Shown: positions 6,617-14,474 of the stretch, in pieces
How positions within the stretch are numbered: the first letter of the stretch is position 1
How the letters are laid out: each line of letters opens with the position of its first letter
Assembly: GCA_902825945.1 (NCBI GenBank)
Contig: CADECY010000039.1
Coordinates: 1-63,543 of the forward strand
Source of the DNA: an uncultured Acidobacteriota bacterium
GTDB taxonomy: Bacteria; Acidobacteriota; Terriglobia; Bryobacterales; Bryobacteraceae
Direction: 5' to 3'
DNA length: 63,543 nucleotides
Made by a program: the position numbers and the translations under genes
The notes under the pieces: generated by a model
Databases searched by the model: none
What the model was told of the DNA's origin: nothing
The model's input: the letters and a program-made list of their open reading frames with translations, nothing else

Positions 6617-9457
6617 TTGCCGTACGACTGCTTCCTCAGTTACACGTCCCCGGACCTCGCCCACGCCCAGAAACTCCATGAGTTGCTGACCGGCGCCGGA
6701 TTCAGCGTCTGGTTCGACAAGGTCCACCTGCGCGAACGCGACGGCACGCAGTGGCACGCCGAAATCGAAGCGGGCTGCGAGGAGAGCCGGATCGTGCTCC
6801 CGATCCTCACTCCGCGCTGGAAGCTCTCCGAGTGGACCCGCTATGAAACCTACGGCGCCGAGGCCGTCATCCCGATCCTCGCCGAAGGCACCTGGGAAGA
6901 GGTCCGGACCCCGCCCCTCGCCCGCTGGCAAAGCCATCTTGTCACCGGACCGCTGAACTCGGGCCGCCTCATCGCCTCCATCCGCGCGCTGCTCGAGCAA
7001 CCAGCGCCCCAGAAGTCCGATCGCGTCGCCCACCTGCGCTTCCGGCCCACGCCCTACTTCGTGGGACGCGAGCGGGAACTCGACGAGATTCATGAGAAGC
7101 TGTTCTCGAGTCCGGTGACCGTGCTGACGCAAGGCCACGTGGCGGCGGTGACCGCGCTCGGCGGAGTCGGCAAGACCACTCTCGCGCGCCAGTACGCGGA
7201 GAAGTTCTGGCGCTGCTACCGCGAGATGCACTGGGTGGATTGCCGCCTCAACCTCGACGGCGAGTTCGCGCGGATCCACGACATCCTGCGCCCGGCGCCC
7301 CAGTTCGCGGAGCTGAAGGACGCCGACAAAGCAACCTGGGTCCGTTCGGAGTTGAACCAGACCGGACGTCCACAGCGGTTGCTGATCTTCGAGAACGCCG
7401 AGAGCGAAGAGGCGGTGCTCGCCTATGTTCCCAAGACCGGCAACTGTCACACGCTGATCACATCGCGCTTCGCCGCGTGGTCGCAGGGGATCGAGACGTG
7501 TCCGGTGTGGGTGCTCGAGCCGGAACAAGCGCGGACATTTCTGTTGCGGCGCGCGGGCCGCGATGACGCTGCCGGCGCGGAAGAACTGGCGAAGAAGCTC
7601 GAATACTTGCCGCTCGCGCTGGAACAGGCGGCGGCGTATGTGTTGGAGCAAGGTGTGGGCTTCGGGTTCGGGGATTACCTGCGATTGTACGGGCAGTTCG
7701 AGGCGCAACTGCTGGCGGCAGGCCGGCCCGGCGCGACGGAGTATCCCGATTCGGTGTTTCTCACGTGGCGCGCGACGATCGATAAGCTGCCCGAGGGGGC
7801 ACGTTCGATTCTGCGGCTTTGTTCGTTCCTGGCGCCGGCGCCGATTCCGGTCGAGATGCTGGTGAAGGGGGCTTCGTGGCTGGGAATCGGGTCAGCGGTG
7901 CCTACCGAACTCGAGGTTCGGGAATGGAAGACGGATCTGGCTCGGTATTCGATGGTGCAACTCGGGACGGGCGATACGTTTGCGATTCATGGCTTGGTGC
8001 AGGCGGTGGAGAGGGGGCAGGTGGCGGAGGGCGAGCGTCCGGGGATGTTCGAGCGATGCGCGGAGTTGATCATGGCGTGGGTCCCTTGCCCGTCGGACGA
8101 GTTCCGCAATTGGCCGACGTGGCGCGTGGCGGAGCCGCATGCGTGGAGCCTGTGGGAAGCGATGCGTGGCGGTGTGTCCGCCGGGTTGCCGCCCCTGTTA
8201 CTCAAGGAGTTCGGCGGGTACTTGATGATGGCCCAGGGGGCGTATCGAGTTGCCGAGCCGCTGCTTGAGGAGGCGCTGCGGTGCCGCGAGCGGTTGCTGG
8301 GAGCCGAGCATCCGGACACGCTCGCCTCAGTGAACAATCTGGCGTTGCTGTATGCGAATCAGGGGCGGCACGGGGAGGCCGAGCCGCTGCTCAAGGAGGC
8401 TCTGCGGGACAGCGAGCGGGTGCTGGGAGCCGAGCATCGGACCACACTCGCTTCGGTGAACAATCTGGCGTTGCTATATCGGAGTCAGGGGCGGCACGGG
8501 GAGGCCGAGCCGTTGTCCCGACGGGCGCTGCGGGACTGCGAGCGGTTGCTGGGAGCCGAGCATCCGGACACGCTGCGCTCGGTGAACAATCATCTGGCAT
8601 CGCTTTATTACAGCCAGGGGCGGCACGGGGAAGCCGAGCCGCTGTTCCAGCGGGCGCTGGGGGACTGCGAGCGGGTGCTGGGAGTCCAGCATCCGGACAC
8701 GCTGCGCTCGGTGAACAATCTGGCGACGCTGTATTACAGTCAGGGGCGGTACGGGGAGGCCGAGCCGCTGTTCCGGCGGGCGCTGCGGGACTGCGAGCGG
8801 GTGCTGGGCGCGGAGCATCCGGACACGCTCTTCTCGGTGAACAATCTGGCATCGCTGCATTACAGTCAGAAGAGGTACACGGAGGCAGAGCCTTTGTTCC
8901 AGCGGGCGCTCCGAGACCGCGAGCGCGTGCTGGGCGCGGAGCATCCGGACACGCTTGGCTCGGTGAACAATCTGGCAGGCATGTATCACAGACAGGGGCG
9001 GCACACGGAGGCCGAGCCGTTGTTCCAGCGGGCGCTCCGAGACCGCGAGCGGTTGCTGGGAGCCGAGCATCCGGACACGCTGAGCTCCGTGAATAATCTG
9101 GCGGCGCTGTATGACAGTCAGGGGCGGTACGGGGAGGCCGAGCCGTTGTACGAACGGGCACTGCGGGACCGCGAGCGGTTGCTGGGAGGCGAGCATCCGG
9201 ACACGCTCGCCTCGTTGAATAATCTGGCGGCACTATATTACAGACAGGGGCGGTACGGGGAGGCCGCGCCGTTGCACGAGCGGGCAGTGCGTGGCGCCGA
9301 GAAGGTGCTCGGGCCGGAGCACCCTAGCACGCTCCTCTTCAAGAAAAACCTCGCGTTGCTGCGCGCCACGTCAGGCAAAGCGCAGGGTGGCTCGGGATTC
9401 CTGCGACAGATCGGGGATCGAGTGCGAGGATGGTTTCGAACTGGGCCAAAGACGTGA
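6617..9457 (+). CDS. TIR-STAND-TPR protein, candidate anti-phage NLR-like sensor
   Basis: A 946-residue protein in three parts. Residues 3-110 form a TIR domain (YDCFLSYTSPD, GFSVWFDK, SEWTRYE). E77 sits at the position of the catalytic Glu of NAD-cleaving TIRs. An NB-ARC-like STAND ATPase follows, with P-loop GGVGKT (182-187); its Walker B reads LLIFENAE, with Glu where Asp is usual. The C-terminus has nine 42-residue kinesin-light-chain-type TPRs (GRHGEAEPLFQRAL, GAEHPDTL, SVNNLA). Known relatives bind an invader with the repeat array, oligomerise and deplete NAD+, which is a family inference here. I chose the TTG at 6617, 7 nt after TATAAT; an in-frame GTG at 6527 would add 30 residues with no TIR homology. 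The gene stands alone between direct repeats. Confidence 0.85.
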   Translation: MPYDCFLSYTSPDLAHAQKLHELLTGAGFSVWFDKVHLRERDGTQWHAEIEAGCEESRIVLPILTPRWKLSEWTRYETYGAEAVIPILAEGTWEEVRTPPLARWQSHLVTGPLNSGRLIASIRALLEQPAPQKSDRVAHLRFRPTPYFVGRERELDEIHEKLFSSPVTVLTQGHVAAVTALGGVGKTTLARQYAEKFWRCYREMHWVDCRLNLDGEFARIHDILRPAPQFAELKDADKATWVRSELNQTGRPQRLLIFENAESEEAVLAYVPKTGNCHTLITSRFAAWSQGIETCPVWVLEPEQARTFLLRRAGRDDAAGAEELAKKLEYLPLALEQAAAYVLEQGVGFGFGDYLRLYGQFEAQLLAAGRPGATEYPDSVFLTWRATIDKLPEGARSILRLCSFLAPAPIPVEMLVKGASWLGIGSAVPTELEVREWKTDLARYSMVQLGTGDTFAIHGLVQAVERGQVAEGERPGMFERCAELIMAWVPCPSDEFRNWPTWRVAEPHAWSLWEAMRGGVSAGLPPLLLKEFGGYLMMAQGAYRVAEPLLEEALRCRERLLGAEHPDTLASVNNLALLYANQGRHGEAEPLLKEALRDSERVLGAEHRTTLASVNNLALLYRSQGRHGEAEPLSRRALRDCERLLGAEHPDTLRSVNNHLASLYYSQGRHGEAEPLFQRALGDCERVLGVQHPDTLRSVNNLATLYYSQGRYGEAEPLFRRALRDCERVLGAEHPDTLFSVNNLASLHYSQKRYTEAEPLFQRALRDRERVLGAEHPDTLGSVNNLAGMYHRQGRHTEAEPLFQRALRDRERLLGAEHPDTLSSVNNLAALYDSQGRYGEAEPLYERALRDRERLLGGEHPDTLASLNNLAALYYRQGRYGEAAPLHERAVRGAEKVLGPEHPSTLLFKKNLALLRATSGKAQGGSGFLRQIGDRVRGWFRTGPKT
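8231..9364 (+). repeat. Nine tandem 126-bp repeats encoding the TPR array
   Basis: The block GCCGAGCC recurs at 8252, 8378, 8504, 8633, 8759 and, in slightly varied form, at 8885, 9011, 9137 and 9263. The period is 126 bp except for one 129-bp unit with an added codon (VNNH). Neighbouring units are very similar at the DNA level, including synonymous positions, which points to recent duplication or gene conversion rather than ancient divergence. Confidence 0.85.
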
Positions 9458-9550
9458 CAGCAAGCGCTGTTTCCAACCGAAACGGCCTCCAGGCCGCTAG
9501 GCTAGGGGCGAAAGAACCAGCACCAACCGCCAGCGCGCGAACCGGCAAGA

Positions 9551-9584
9551 GATTCGCGTGCATTTCCGCTAATTTCCGGCAACC
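9551..9584 (+). repeat. 34-bp imperfect direct repeat, right copy
   Basis: This is the partner of 6544-6577 in the same orientation, with 28 of 34 identical positions. It lies in the short gap between the TIR gene and the convergent serine hydrolase gene. Confidence 0.6.
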
Positions 9585-9589
9585 GTCTC

Positions 9590-10705
9590 CTACTGCCGCC
9601 GAGCCGCCCGAGGCTCCCCACGCGTCTCCCGAATCCGCGTGCCGGACACCACTCGCAGCAACTGATCCGAAAGCGCCGCCAGGTCCGCCTTCTCGAGGTT
9701 CGTCATGATCGCGACCGTGTATCCATCACGCGGCAGCATCGACAGGATCGTGCTGACACCCTGCTGGCCACCCGCATGCCGGATCATCCGCTTCCCGTCG
9801 AGCGTGCCAACAACCCATCCTAGACCGTAACCGGTCGACTTGCCGTCCTTCAACTTCTGCGAAGTGAACATCGCGTCGACGGACTGCGGCCGGCACAGCG
9901 CGCCCGAGCGCACCGCGATCCCGAACCTCACGATGTCCTCAGCGGTCGAGATCAGCCCCCCGCCCGGAATCTTGTAGCTCGTGTCCGCGAGCGAACAGTT
10001 CTGGATGGTCCCGTTCGACGCTTTTATGTAACCGCGCGAGCGATTCGGAATGATCGAATAGACGTGATCATCGCGAGTCCGGTCCATCGCCGCCGGCCGC
10101 AGCACTTTCTGCCGGAGGTAGTCCATGAATCGCGTCCCGGAAGCCTGCTCCACCGCCGCGCCGAGCAGCACGTAGCCGAACGTAGTGTAGTGGTAGCGCG
10201 TGCCGGGCTCGGCCACCAGCGAATCGTTCTGGAAGATCTTCAACGCGGGCACGAGCTCCGGATAATGGCGCGTGATGTTGGTCTCCTCGGCATCCGCGTA
10301 ATGCCGGATTCCGCCGAGGTGCCCGAGCAACTGGCGCACCGTGATGGGCCACTGCTTCTGTGGAAAGCCCGTGACATAGCGCTGGATCTGCGCGTCGAGT
10401 TCGATCTTCCCGGCTTCCACCAGTTGCATCACGGCCACCGCGGTCACGGGCTTGGCGATCGATCCGGTCCGATACTGCGTGTGCGCTTTGGCCGGCACGA
10501 AGTTCTCGAGATCCGACATGCCGTAGCCAGCGGTGAACACGACATCACCCGCGACACCGACAGCCACCGAAAGCCCGGGGATCGATTGCCGCGACATCTC
10601 CTGCGAGACGATCCGCTCGATCTCCTGCTGACGGTCGACCGGCAGAGTCTGCGCGGCGAGCGCGAAGGCCCACAGAGCCGGAACCACGCCACGCATCGCG
10701 GTCAT
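9590..10705 (-). CDS. Serine hydrolase, class C beta-lactamase family
   Basis: A 371-residue secreted enzyme with an N-terminal hydrophobic signal (VVPALWAFALAAQ). The family acylates an active-site Ser to hydrolyse peptides, esters or lactams in the periplasm. The S-x-x-K motif is S82-I-A-K85 in TGSIAKP. The second motif, normally YxN, reads Y173-T-T within RYHYTTFGY, so the Asn is replaced. The third motif is replaced by the HAGG loop common in the esterase/peptidase branch. This suggests an esterase or D-amino-acid peptidase-like activity rather than antibiotic resistance. It starts 1 nt after the stop of the upstream NIPSNAP gene, so the two form an operon. Confidence 0.8.
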   Translation of the reverse strand: MTAMRGVVPALWAFALAAQTLPVDRQQEIERIVSQEMSRQSIPGLSVAVGVAGDVVFTAGYGMSDLENFVPAKAHTQYRTGSIAKPVTAVAVMQLVEAGKIELDAQIQRYVTGFPQKQWPITVRQLLGHLGGIRHYADAEETNITRHYPELVPALKIFQNDSLVAEPGTRYHYTTFGYVLLGAAVEQASGTRFMDYLRQKVLRPAAMDRTRDDHVYSIIPNRSRGYIKASNGTIQNCSLADTSYKIPGGGLISTAEDIVRFGIAVRSGALCRPQSVDAMFTSQKLKDGKSTGYGLGWVVGTLDGKRMIRHAGGQQGVSTILSMLPRDGYTVAIMTNLEKADLAALSDQLLRVVSGTRIRETRGEPRAARRQ

Positions 10706-10706
10706 G

Positions 10707-11477
10707 CTACCTCACCGCCGAAAAGGGAAGCGGACGCAGCAGCGTCGCGCTGATGTTCGACACGATTTCCGCGTCGCTCAGGCCGGGAGTCGACCGCATC
10801 TTGATCCACTCCGGATCGGCCAGGAACGCCTGCCACAGCTTCTCGCGCTGCGCGAGGCTTTCGTACCCGAGCATGTAGCTGAGGTGCGGCTGATTGGCGC
10901 CGGCCACCGGAGTCCCGAAGAAGACCGGGACCATGCCGAGCCGCCGGAAGATCGCCATTTCGCCATCGGCGAACATCTTGACCTTGCGCTTCAGCGTGGC
11001 CGGCGTGTTCGACTCGTAGGTCCGCAGTTCGAACACGCGCGGAGCCTTGGCCGGCGCGGGCGTCTCCATCACGGGCATGAAGTCCGCGCAGCGCAACAGC
11101 GTCGTGTCCACGCGCTGATACGGCAGCCCCGGCATCGCGTAGAGCGTGTCGAGCGCCTTTTGGAACTCCTTGTCTTGCGCGACCTTGTCCGAGAGCGCCT
11201 CCATCGCTGCGAGCGAAGGATAGCTGTTGATCATCAACACGAACGGTCCGCTCGGCGCGATCAGATTGGCGAAGACTGCCGTGGGTCCGAGCCCGGCGCG
11301 CTTTGACGCGGGAATCGCGTGCTTTTCGATGAACTCCGTGGTCCGCTGCATCTGCTGGTCGGAGCTGTTGCGCATCGAATAGTGGCGCAGTTCGAGGATC
11401 GCGCCCTTCGGCGCGGCGAGCAGGTTTTCCATGAGGAAGGAGGCGCCGGCTCCGGCGAGAAAGCTTCGGCGAAGCAT
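10707..11477 (-). CDS. NIPSNAP family protein with twin-arginine-like signal
   Basis: A 256-residue protein with two NIPSNAP-type ferredoxin-like halves. The first begins at ILELRHYSM and the second at VFELRTYES. The N-terminus MLRRSFLAGAGASF resembles a twin-arginine signal, so export in folded form is likely. NIPSNAP domains are dimeric alpha-beta barrels of uncertain biochemical role. Tandem copies behind such signals are common in Acidobacteriota and Planctomycetes, often near secreted hydrolases, as here. It is followed directly by the serine hydrolase. The intergenic region to the divergent propeller gene at 11528 is only 50 bp and must hold both promoters. Confidence 0.8.
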   Translation of the reverse strand: MLRRSFLAGAGASFLMENLLAAPKGAILELRHYSMRNSSDQQMQRTTEFIEKHAIPASKRAGLGPTAVFANLIAPSGPFVLMINSYPSLAAMEALSDKVAQDKEFQKALDTLYAMPGLPYQRVDTTLLRCADFMPVMETPAPAKAPRVFELRTYESNTPATLKRKVKMFADGEMAIFRRLGMVPVFFGTPVAGANQPHLSYMLGYESLAQREKLWQAFLADPEWIKMRSTPGLSDAEIVSNISATLLRPLPFSAVR

Positions 11478-11527
11478 GTGGTTCGAACCAGTGTAACAAG
11501 GCGCCGTGGTGATATCTTGTGAACTGG

Positions 11528-12775
11528 ATGCGAATCGCCCCGATCACCCTGCTAGTACTCCCGCTGTTCGCCGGCAATTGGCCGCAGTGGCGAGGCCCGA
11601 ATGGAGACGGCGTCAGCGCCGAGCGCGATCTCCCGCTGCGCTGGAGCGCGGGCGAAAACATCACGTGGCGGATCCCGATGCCATCGCGATCCGGTGCCAC
11701 GCCGGTCATTTGGGGCGAGACCGTCTTCTTGAATGTCGCCGATGGCGACTCGCTCGAAGCATGGGCCGTGAATCGCAACGACGGCGCGATCCTCTGGAAG
11801 CGTCCAATGGGCAGCGGCAACTACAAGGCGAACAAGCAGAACATGAGCTCGCCGTCGCCGGTCACTGACGGGAAGGCCGTCTGGTTCATGACGGGCACGG
11901 GCATCGTGAAGGCGTTCGACTTCGCGGGCAAGGAGTTCTGGTCTCGGGACATCCAGAAGGACTACGGCAAGTTCGGCCTCAACTTCGGCTACGGCGCGAG
12001 CCCCACGCTGTTCAGCGGCGGACTCTTTATCGCCGTCCTGCACGGCATGAAAACCGACGACCCGTCGTACTTCGTGAAGCTTGACGCGAAAACCGGCAAG
12101 ACCGTCTGGAAGAAGGAGAGGCCCACCACGGCGACACACGAATCGCCGGACGCCTACATTACGCCGCAACTGCTGAAGCACGGCGGCAAGACCGAGCTCG
12201 TGCTGAGCGGCGGCAACTGCGTCACCGGACACGATCCCGCGAGTGGCGAGGAAACATGGCGCGCCTGGGGTCTGAATCCCACCGACGACGGCTTCTACCG
12301 GATCATCGCCTCGCCGATGGTTTCGAACGGGATGATCTACGCGCCCACGCGAATCAAGCCGTTCCTCGCGATCCGCGCCGGCGGCAAGGGAGACGTCAGC
12401 AAGTCGCACGTTGCCTGGACCTTCGATAACGGGCCCGACGTCCCCTCGCCGGTGACCGACGGCAAGATCCTCTACGTCCCCACCGACAAGGGAATCGTCT
12501 GGGCGCTCGACGCGAAGACGGGCAAGCAAGTCTATGGAGGCAAGCGGATGCGGCCCGCGATCTACAGCAGTTCGCCCGTGCTCGCCGATGGCCGCATCTA
12601 CATGTCGAACGAGGAGGGCACCACCGTCGTTCTCAAGGCCGGTCCCGAGTTCGAAGTGCTTGCCGAAAACGACCTCGGCGAATACACGCTGAGTTCACCC
12701 GCGATCTCCGATGGACAGATCTTCCTCCGCACCGAGAAGGCCGTCTACTGCGTCGGCAAGCGGAGGAAGCAGTGA
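11528..12775 (+). CDS. PQQ-like beta-propeller protein, secreted
   Basis: A 415-residue protein with a signal peptide (IAPITLLVLPLFAG) followed at once by NWPQWRGPNGDG, the typical opening of PQQ-binding-like (YVTN/BamB-type) propellers in this phylum. Blade-closing motifs recur (AWAVNRNDGAILWKR, KLDAKTGKTVWKK, ALDAKTGKQVYGG). No dehydrogenase active-site signature is evident, so it may be a binding or scaffold protein rather than a quinoprotein enzyme. I prefer the ATG at 11528, which lies 9 nt after a TATCTT box; a GTG at 11519 is also in frame. Its stop overlaps the start of the M20 hydrolase. Confidence 0.8.
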   Translation: MRIAPITLLVLPLFAGNWPQWRGPNGDGVSAERDLPLRWSAGENITWRIPMPSRSGATPVIWGETVFLNVADGDSLEAWAVNRNDGAILWKRPMGSGNYKANKQNMSSPSPVTDGKAVWFMTGTGIVKAFDFAGKEFWSRDIQKDYGKFGLNFGYGASPTLFSGGLFIAVLHGMKTDDPSYFVKLDAKTGKTVWKKERPTTATHESPDAYITPQLLKHGGKTELVLSGGNCVTGHDPASGEETWRAWGLNPTDDGFYRIIASPMVSNGMIYAPTRIKPFLAIRAGGKGDVSKSHVAWTFDNGPDVPSPVTDGKILYVPTDKGIVWALDAKTGKQVYGGKRMRPAIYSSSPVLADGRIYMSNEEGTTVVLKAGPEFEVLAENDLGEYTLSSPAISDGQIFLRTEKAVYCVGKRRKQ

Positions 12776-14040
12776 GAACTCTCACGGCGATCGTGTTTGC
12801 CGCCATGACGCTCACCGCGGATCAAGCCCGTGACGCGATGGTCGCCCGCGAAGCCGAAGCGGTGCGCGCGAAGCTGATCGAAACGCGCCGCGACTTCCAC
12901 ATGCATCCCGAGCTTTCGAACCGGGAGGAGCGCACCGGCCGTGTGATCGCCGAGAAGCTCCGCGCGCTCGGATACGAGGACATCCGAACGAACGTCGCGC
13001 GGCACGGCGTGACTGCGGTCCTGAAGGGCGGCAAACCCGGACCCGTCGTCGCGATCCGCGCCGACATGGACGCGCTTCCGGTCGACGAGACGATCGACGT
13101 CCCCTACAAGTCGCGCAATAAGGGAGTCAAGCACGCCTGCGGGCACGACGTCCACATGACCGTGCAACTCGGCACGGCGGAACTGCTCTCCAAGTTCCGC
13201 GCGCAGATTCCCGGCACCGTGAAGCTGATTTTCCAACCCGCCGAGGAAGGTCCGCCGATCGGCGAAGAAGGCGGCGCGCCCTTGATGATCAAGGAGGGCG
13301 TGCTTGCCAACCCCGCTCCCTCGGCGATCTTCGGACTCCACACCGCGCCCGCGCTCGAAGCCGGAACTCTCGGCTACGCGCCTGGACCGATCCTTGCCTC
13401 GGGCGACCGCTTTCGGATCCGCATCAAGGGCAAGAAGTCGCACGGAGCGTGGCCGCATCAGGGCATCGACACCACGGTGATCGCCTCCGAGGCCGTGCTC
13501 GCGCTGCAATCGATCCGAAGCCGCCGTATCGATCCGTTGCAGCCGATGGTGCTCACAATCGGCAGCATGCACGGCGGAAACCGGTTCAACATCATCGCCG
13601 AGGAGGTGGTGATGGAGGGCACGGTTCGAACCCTCGACGAGGACGTGCGCGGAAAGGTTCGCGGACTCATGAAGGAAGTGCTAGACGGAGTGGCCAAGGC
13701 GCACGGCGCGACCGTGGAGATCGACTACGAGGCGCTCTATTCTGTGACCAGCAATGATGTCGAACTGACCGGGCGCATGGTCCCCACTCTCGAGCGCGTG
13801 ATCGGCGCGAAGAACGTGATGCTTCAGAAGCCGGTGATGGGCGCCGAGGATTTCTCCGAATACCAGAAGAAGATCCCCGGCATGATCTACTGGCTCGGCG
13901 TCGGGAACCACCAGAAGGGAATCACCGCCGGACTCCACACGGCCGAATACGACGTGGACGAGAGCTGCTTGGTGACCGGTGTGATCGCCATGACATCGCT
14001 CGTGTGGGATTACCTCGAAGCAGGAGCCAAGCCGCGCTGA
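12772..14040 (+). CDS. M20 family metallo-amidohydrolase, secreted
   Basis: A 422-residue enzyme of the M20D amidohydrolase group (hippurate/N-acyl-amino acid hydrolases), which removes acyl groups from amino acids with a two-metal centre. Metal and catalytic motifs are present: ADMDALPV near 97, ACGHDVH at 122-128 (C123, H125), FQPAEEG at 154-160 with catalytic Glu158/159, GLHTAP, and GAEDFS near the C-terminus. A short hydrophobic N-terminus may be a signal peptide. It uses a GTG start that overlaps the propeller stop by 4 bp (GTGA), so the two proteins are likely co-produced and co-exported. Confidence 0.85.
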   Translation: MRTLTAIVFAAMTLTADQARDAMVAREAEAVRAKLIETRRDFHMHPELSNREERTGRVIAEKLRALGYEDIRTNVARHGVTAVLKGGKPGPVVAIRADMDALPVDETIDVPYKSRNKGVKHACGHDVHMTVQLGTAELLSKFRAQIPGTVKLIFQPAEEGPPIGEEGGAPLMIKEGVLANPAPSAIFGLHTAPALEAGTLGYAPGPILASGDRFRIRIKGKKSHGAWPHQGIDTTVIASEAVLALQSIRSRRIDPLQPMVLTIGSMHGGNRFNIIAEEVVMEGTVRTLDEDVRGKVRGLMKEVLDGVAKAHGATVEIDYEALYSVTSNDVELTGRMVPTLERVIGAKNVMLQKPVMGAEDFSEYQKKIPGMIYWLGVGNHQKGITAGLHTAEYDVDESCLVTGVIAMTSLVWDYLEAGAKPR

Positions 14041-14317
14041 GGCTCAGCCGCCCGGTCCTGGGATACCCCGCGCTTCGCTCCACTTTTCGTGAGGCGACTG
14101 CAACTGCGATGCCTTGACACGAAGATGCTCCCGCCTCCCGTTGGCCGGCCCCGGAGCCCAGTCGAAGAACGTGACGGGAGGAAGAGCACGCTCTGCCCAT
14201 CGTCCACGTGAGTTCTGGACGGCTATTCCTCGATCGGGTTGCCCGCCAGCATTGCCCGTCTCCGCTTCACCGGCACTCGCAGATCAACACGCCGCCTCCG
14301 GCCACCGAGGCCAAAGC

Positions 14318-14361
14318 GGACAATTCTACTTTGCCAGGGGGAGGGACATTTCTATTTTGCC
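14318..14361. mobile_element. Remnant end of an IS21-like insertion sequence (two terminal repeats)
   Basis: Two 18-bp units, 14318-14335 and 14344-14361, match at 16 of 18 positions; each reads GGACA-x-TTCTA-x-TTTGCC. They are spaced 26 bp apart and are followed by TTGACA. Multiple short direct terminal repeats of this type are known from IS21-family elements. No transposase (istA) or helper (istB) gene is near, so this would be a solo end left after deletion. The family assignment comes from memory of such ends. Confidence 0.45.
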
Positions 14362-14458
14362 TTGACAGAAGATCCTGCCCCCCTTGTTTCGCCGGGTCTA
14401 TTGATGTATGATTCTCGGGTTGCAAACCGGGATCTAGCGGATCGCCGCTGGGAGAACT

Positions 14459-14464
14459 AGGAGG
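14459..14464 (+). promoter_or_regulatory. Shine-Dalgarno AGGAGG of the TonB receptor gene
   Basis: A perfect AGGAGG lies 10 nt before the ATG at 14475. It is one of the few canonical sites in the window and supports this start, which also gives a clean signal peptide. Confidence 0.7.
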
Positions 14465-14474
14465 TCTTGTAGCC

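Larger units (their letters stand above)
14041..14474. other. Intergenic region with an insertion-sequence end remnant
   Basis: No gene is seen in these 434 bp. It holds the paired IS21-like terminal repeats at 14318-14361 and the leader of the TonB receptor gene. A TTGACA at 14362-14367 abuts the second repeat but has no -10 box at the right distance. Confidence 0.5.

Noticed and set aside
8231..9364. CRISPR-like or satellite array
   Set aside because: The 126-bp period is in frame and encodes canonical 42-residue TPRs. There are no spacers.
9590..10705. Beta-lactamase resistance gene
   Set aside because: The YxN Asn is missing and the KTG is replaced by HAGG. This is typical of the esterase/peptidase branch, and no regulator is nearby.
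14362..14411. TTGACA with TATGAT as a promoter of the TonB receptor
   Set aside because: The boxes are 38 nt apart, far from the usual 17. The TTGACA is better explained as part of the IS-like end.
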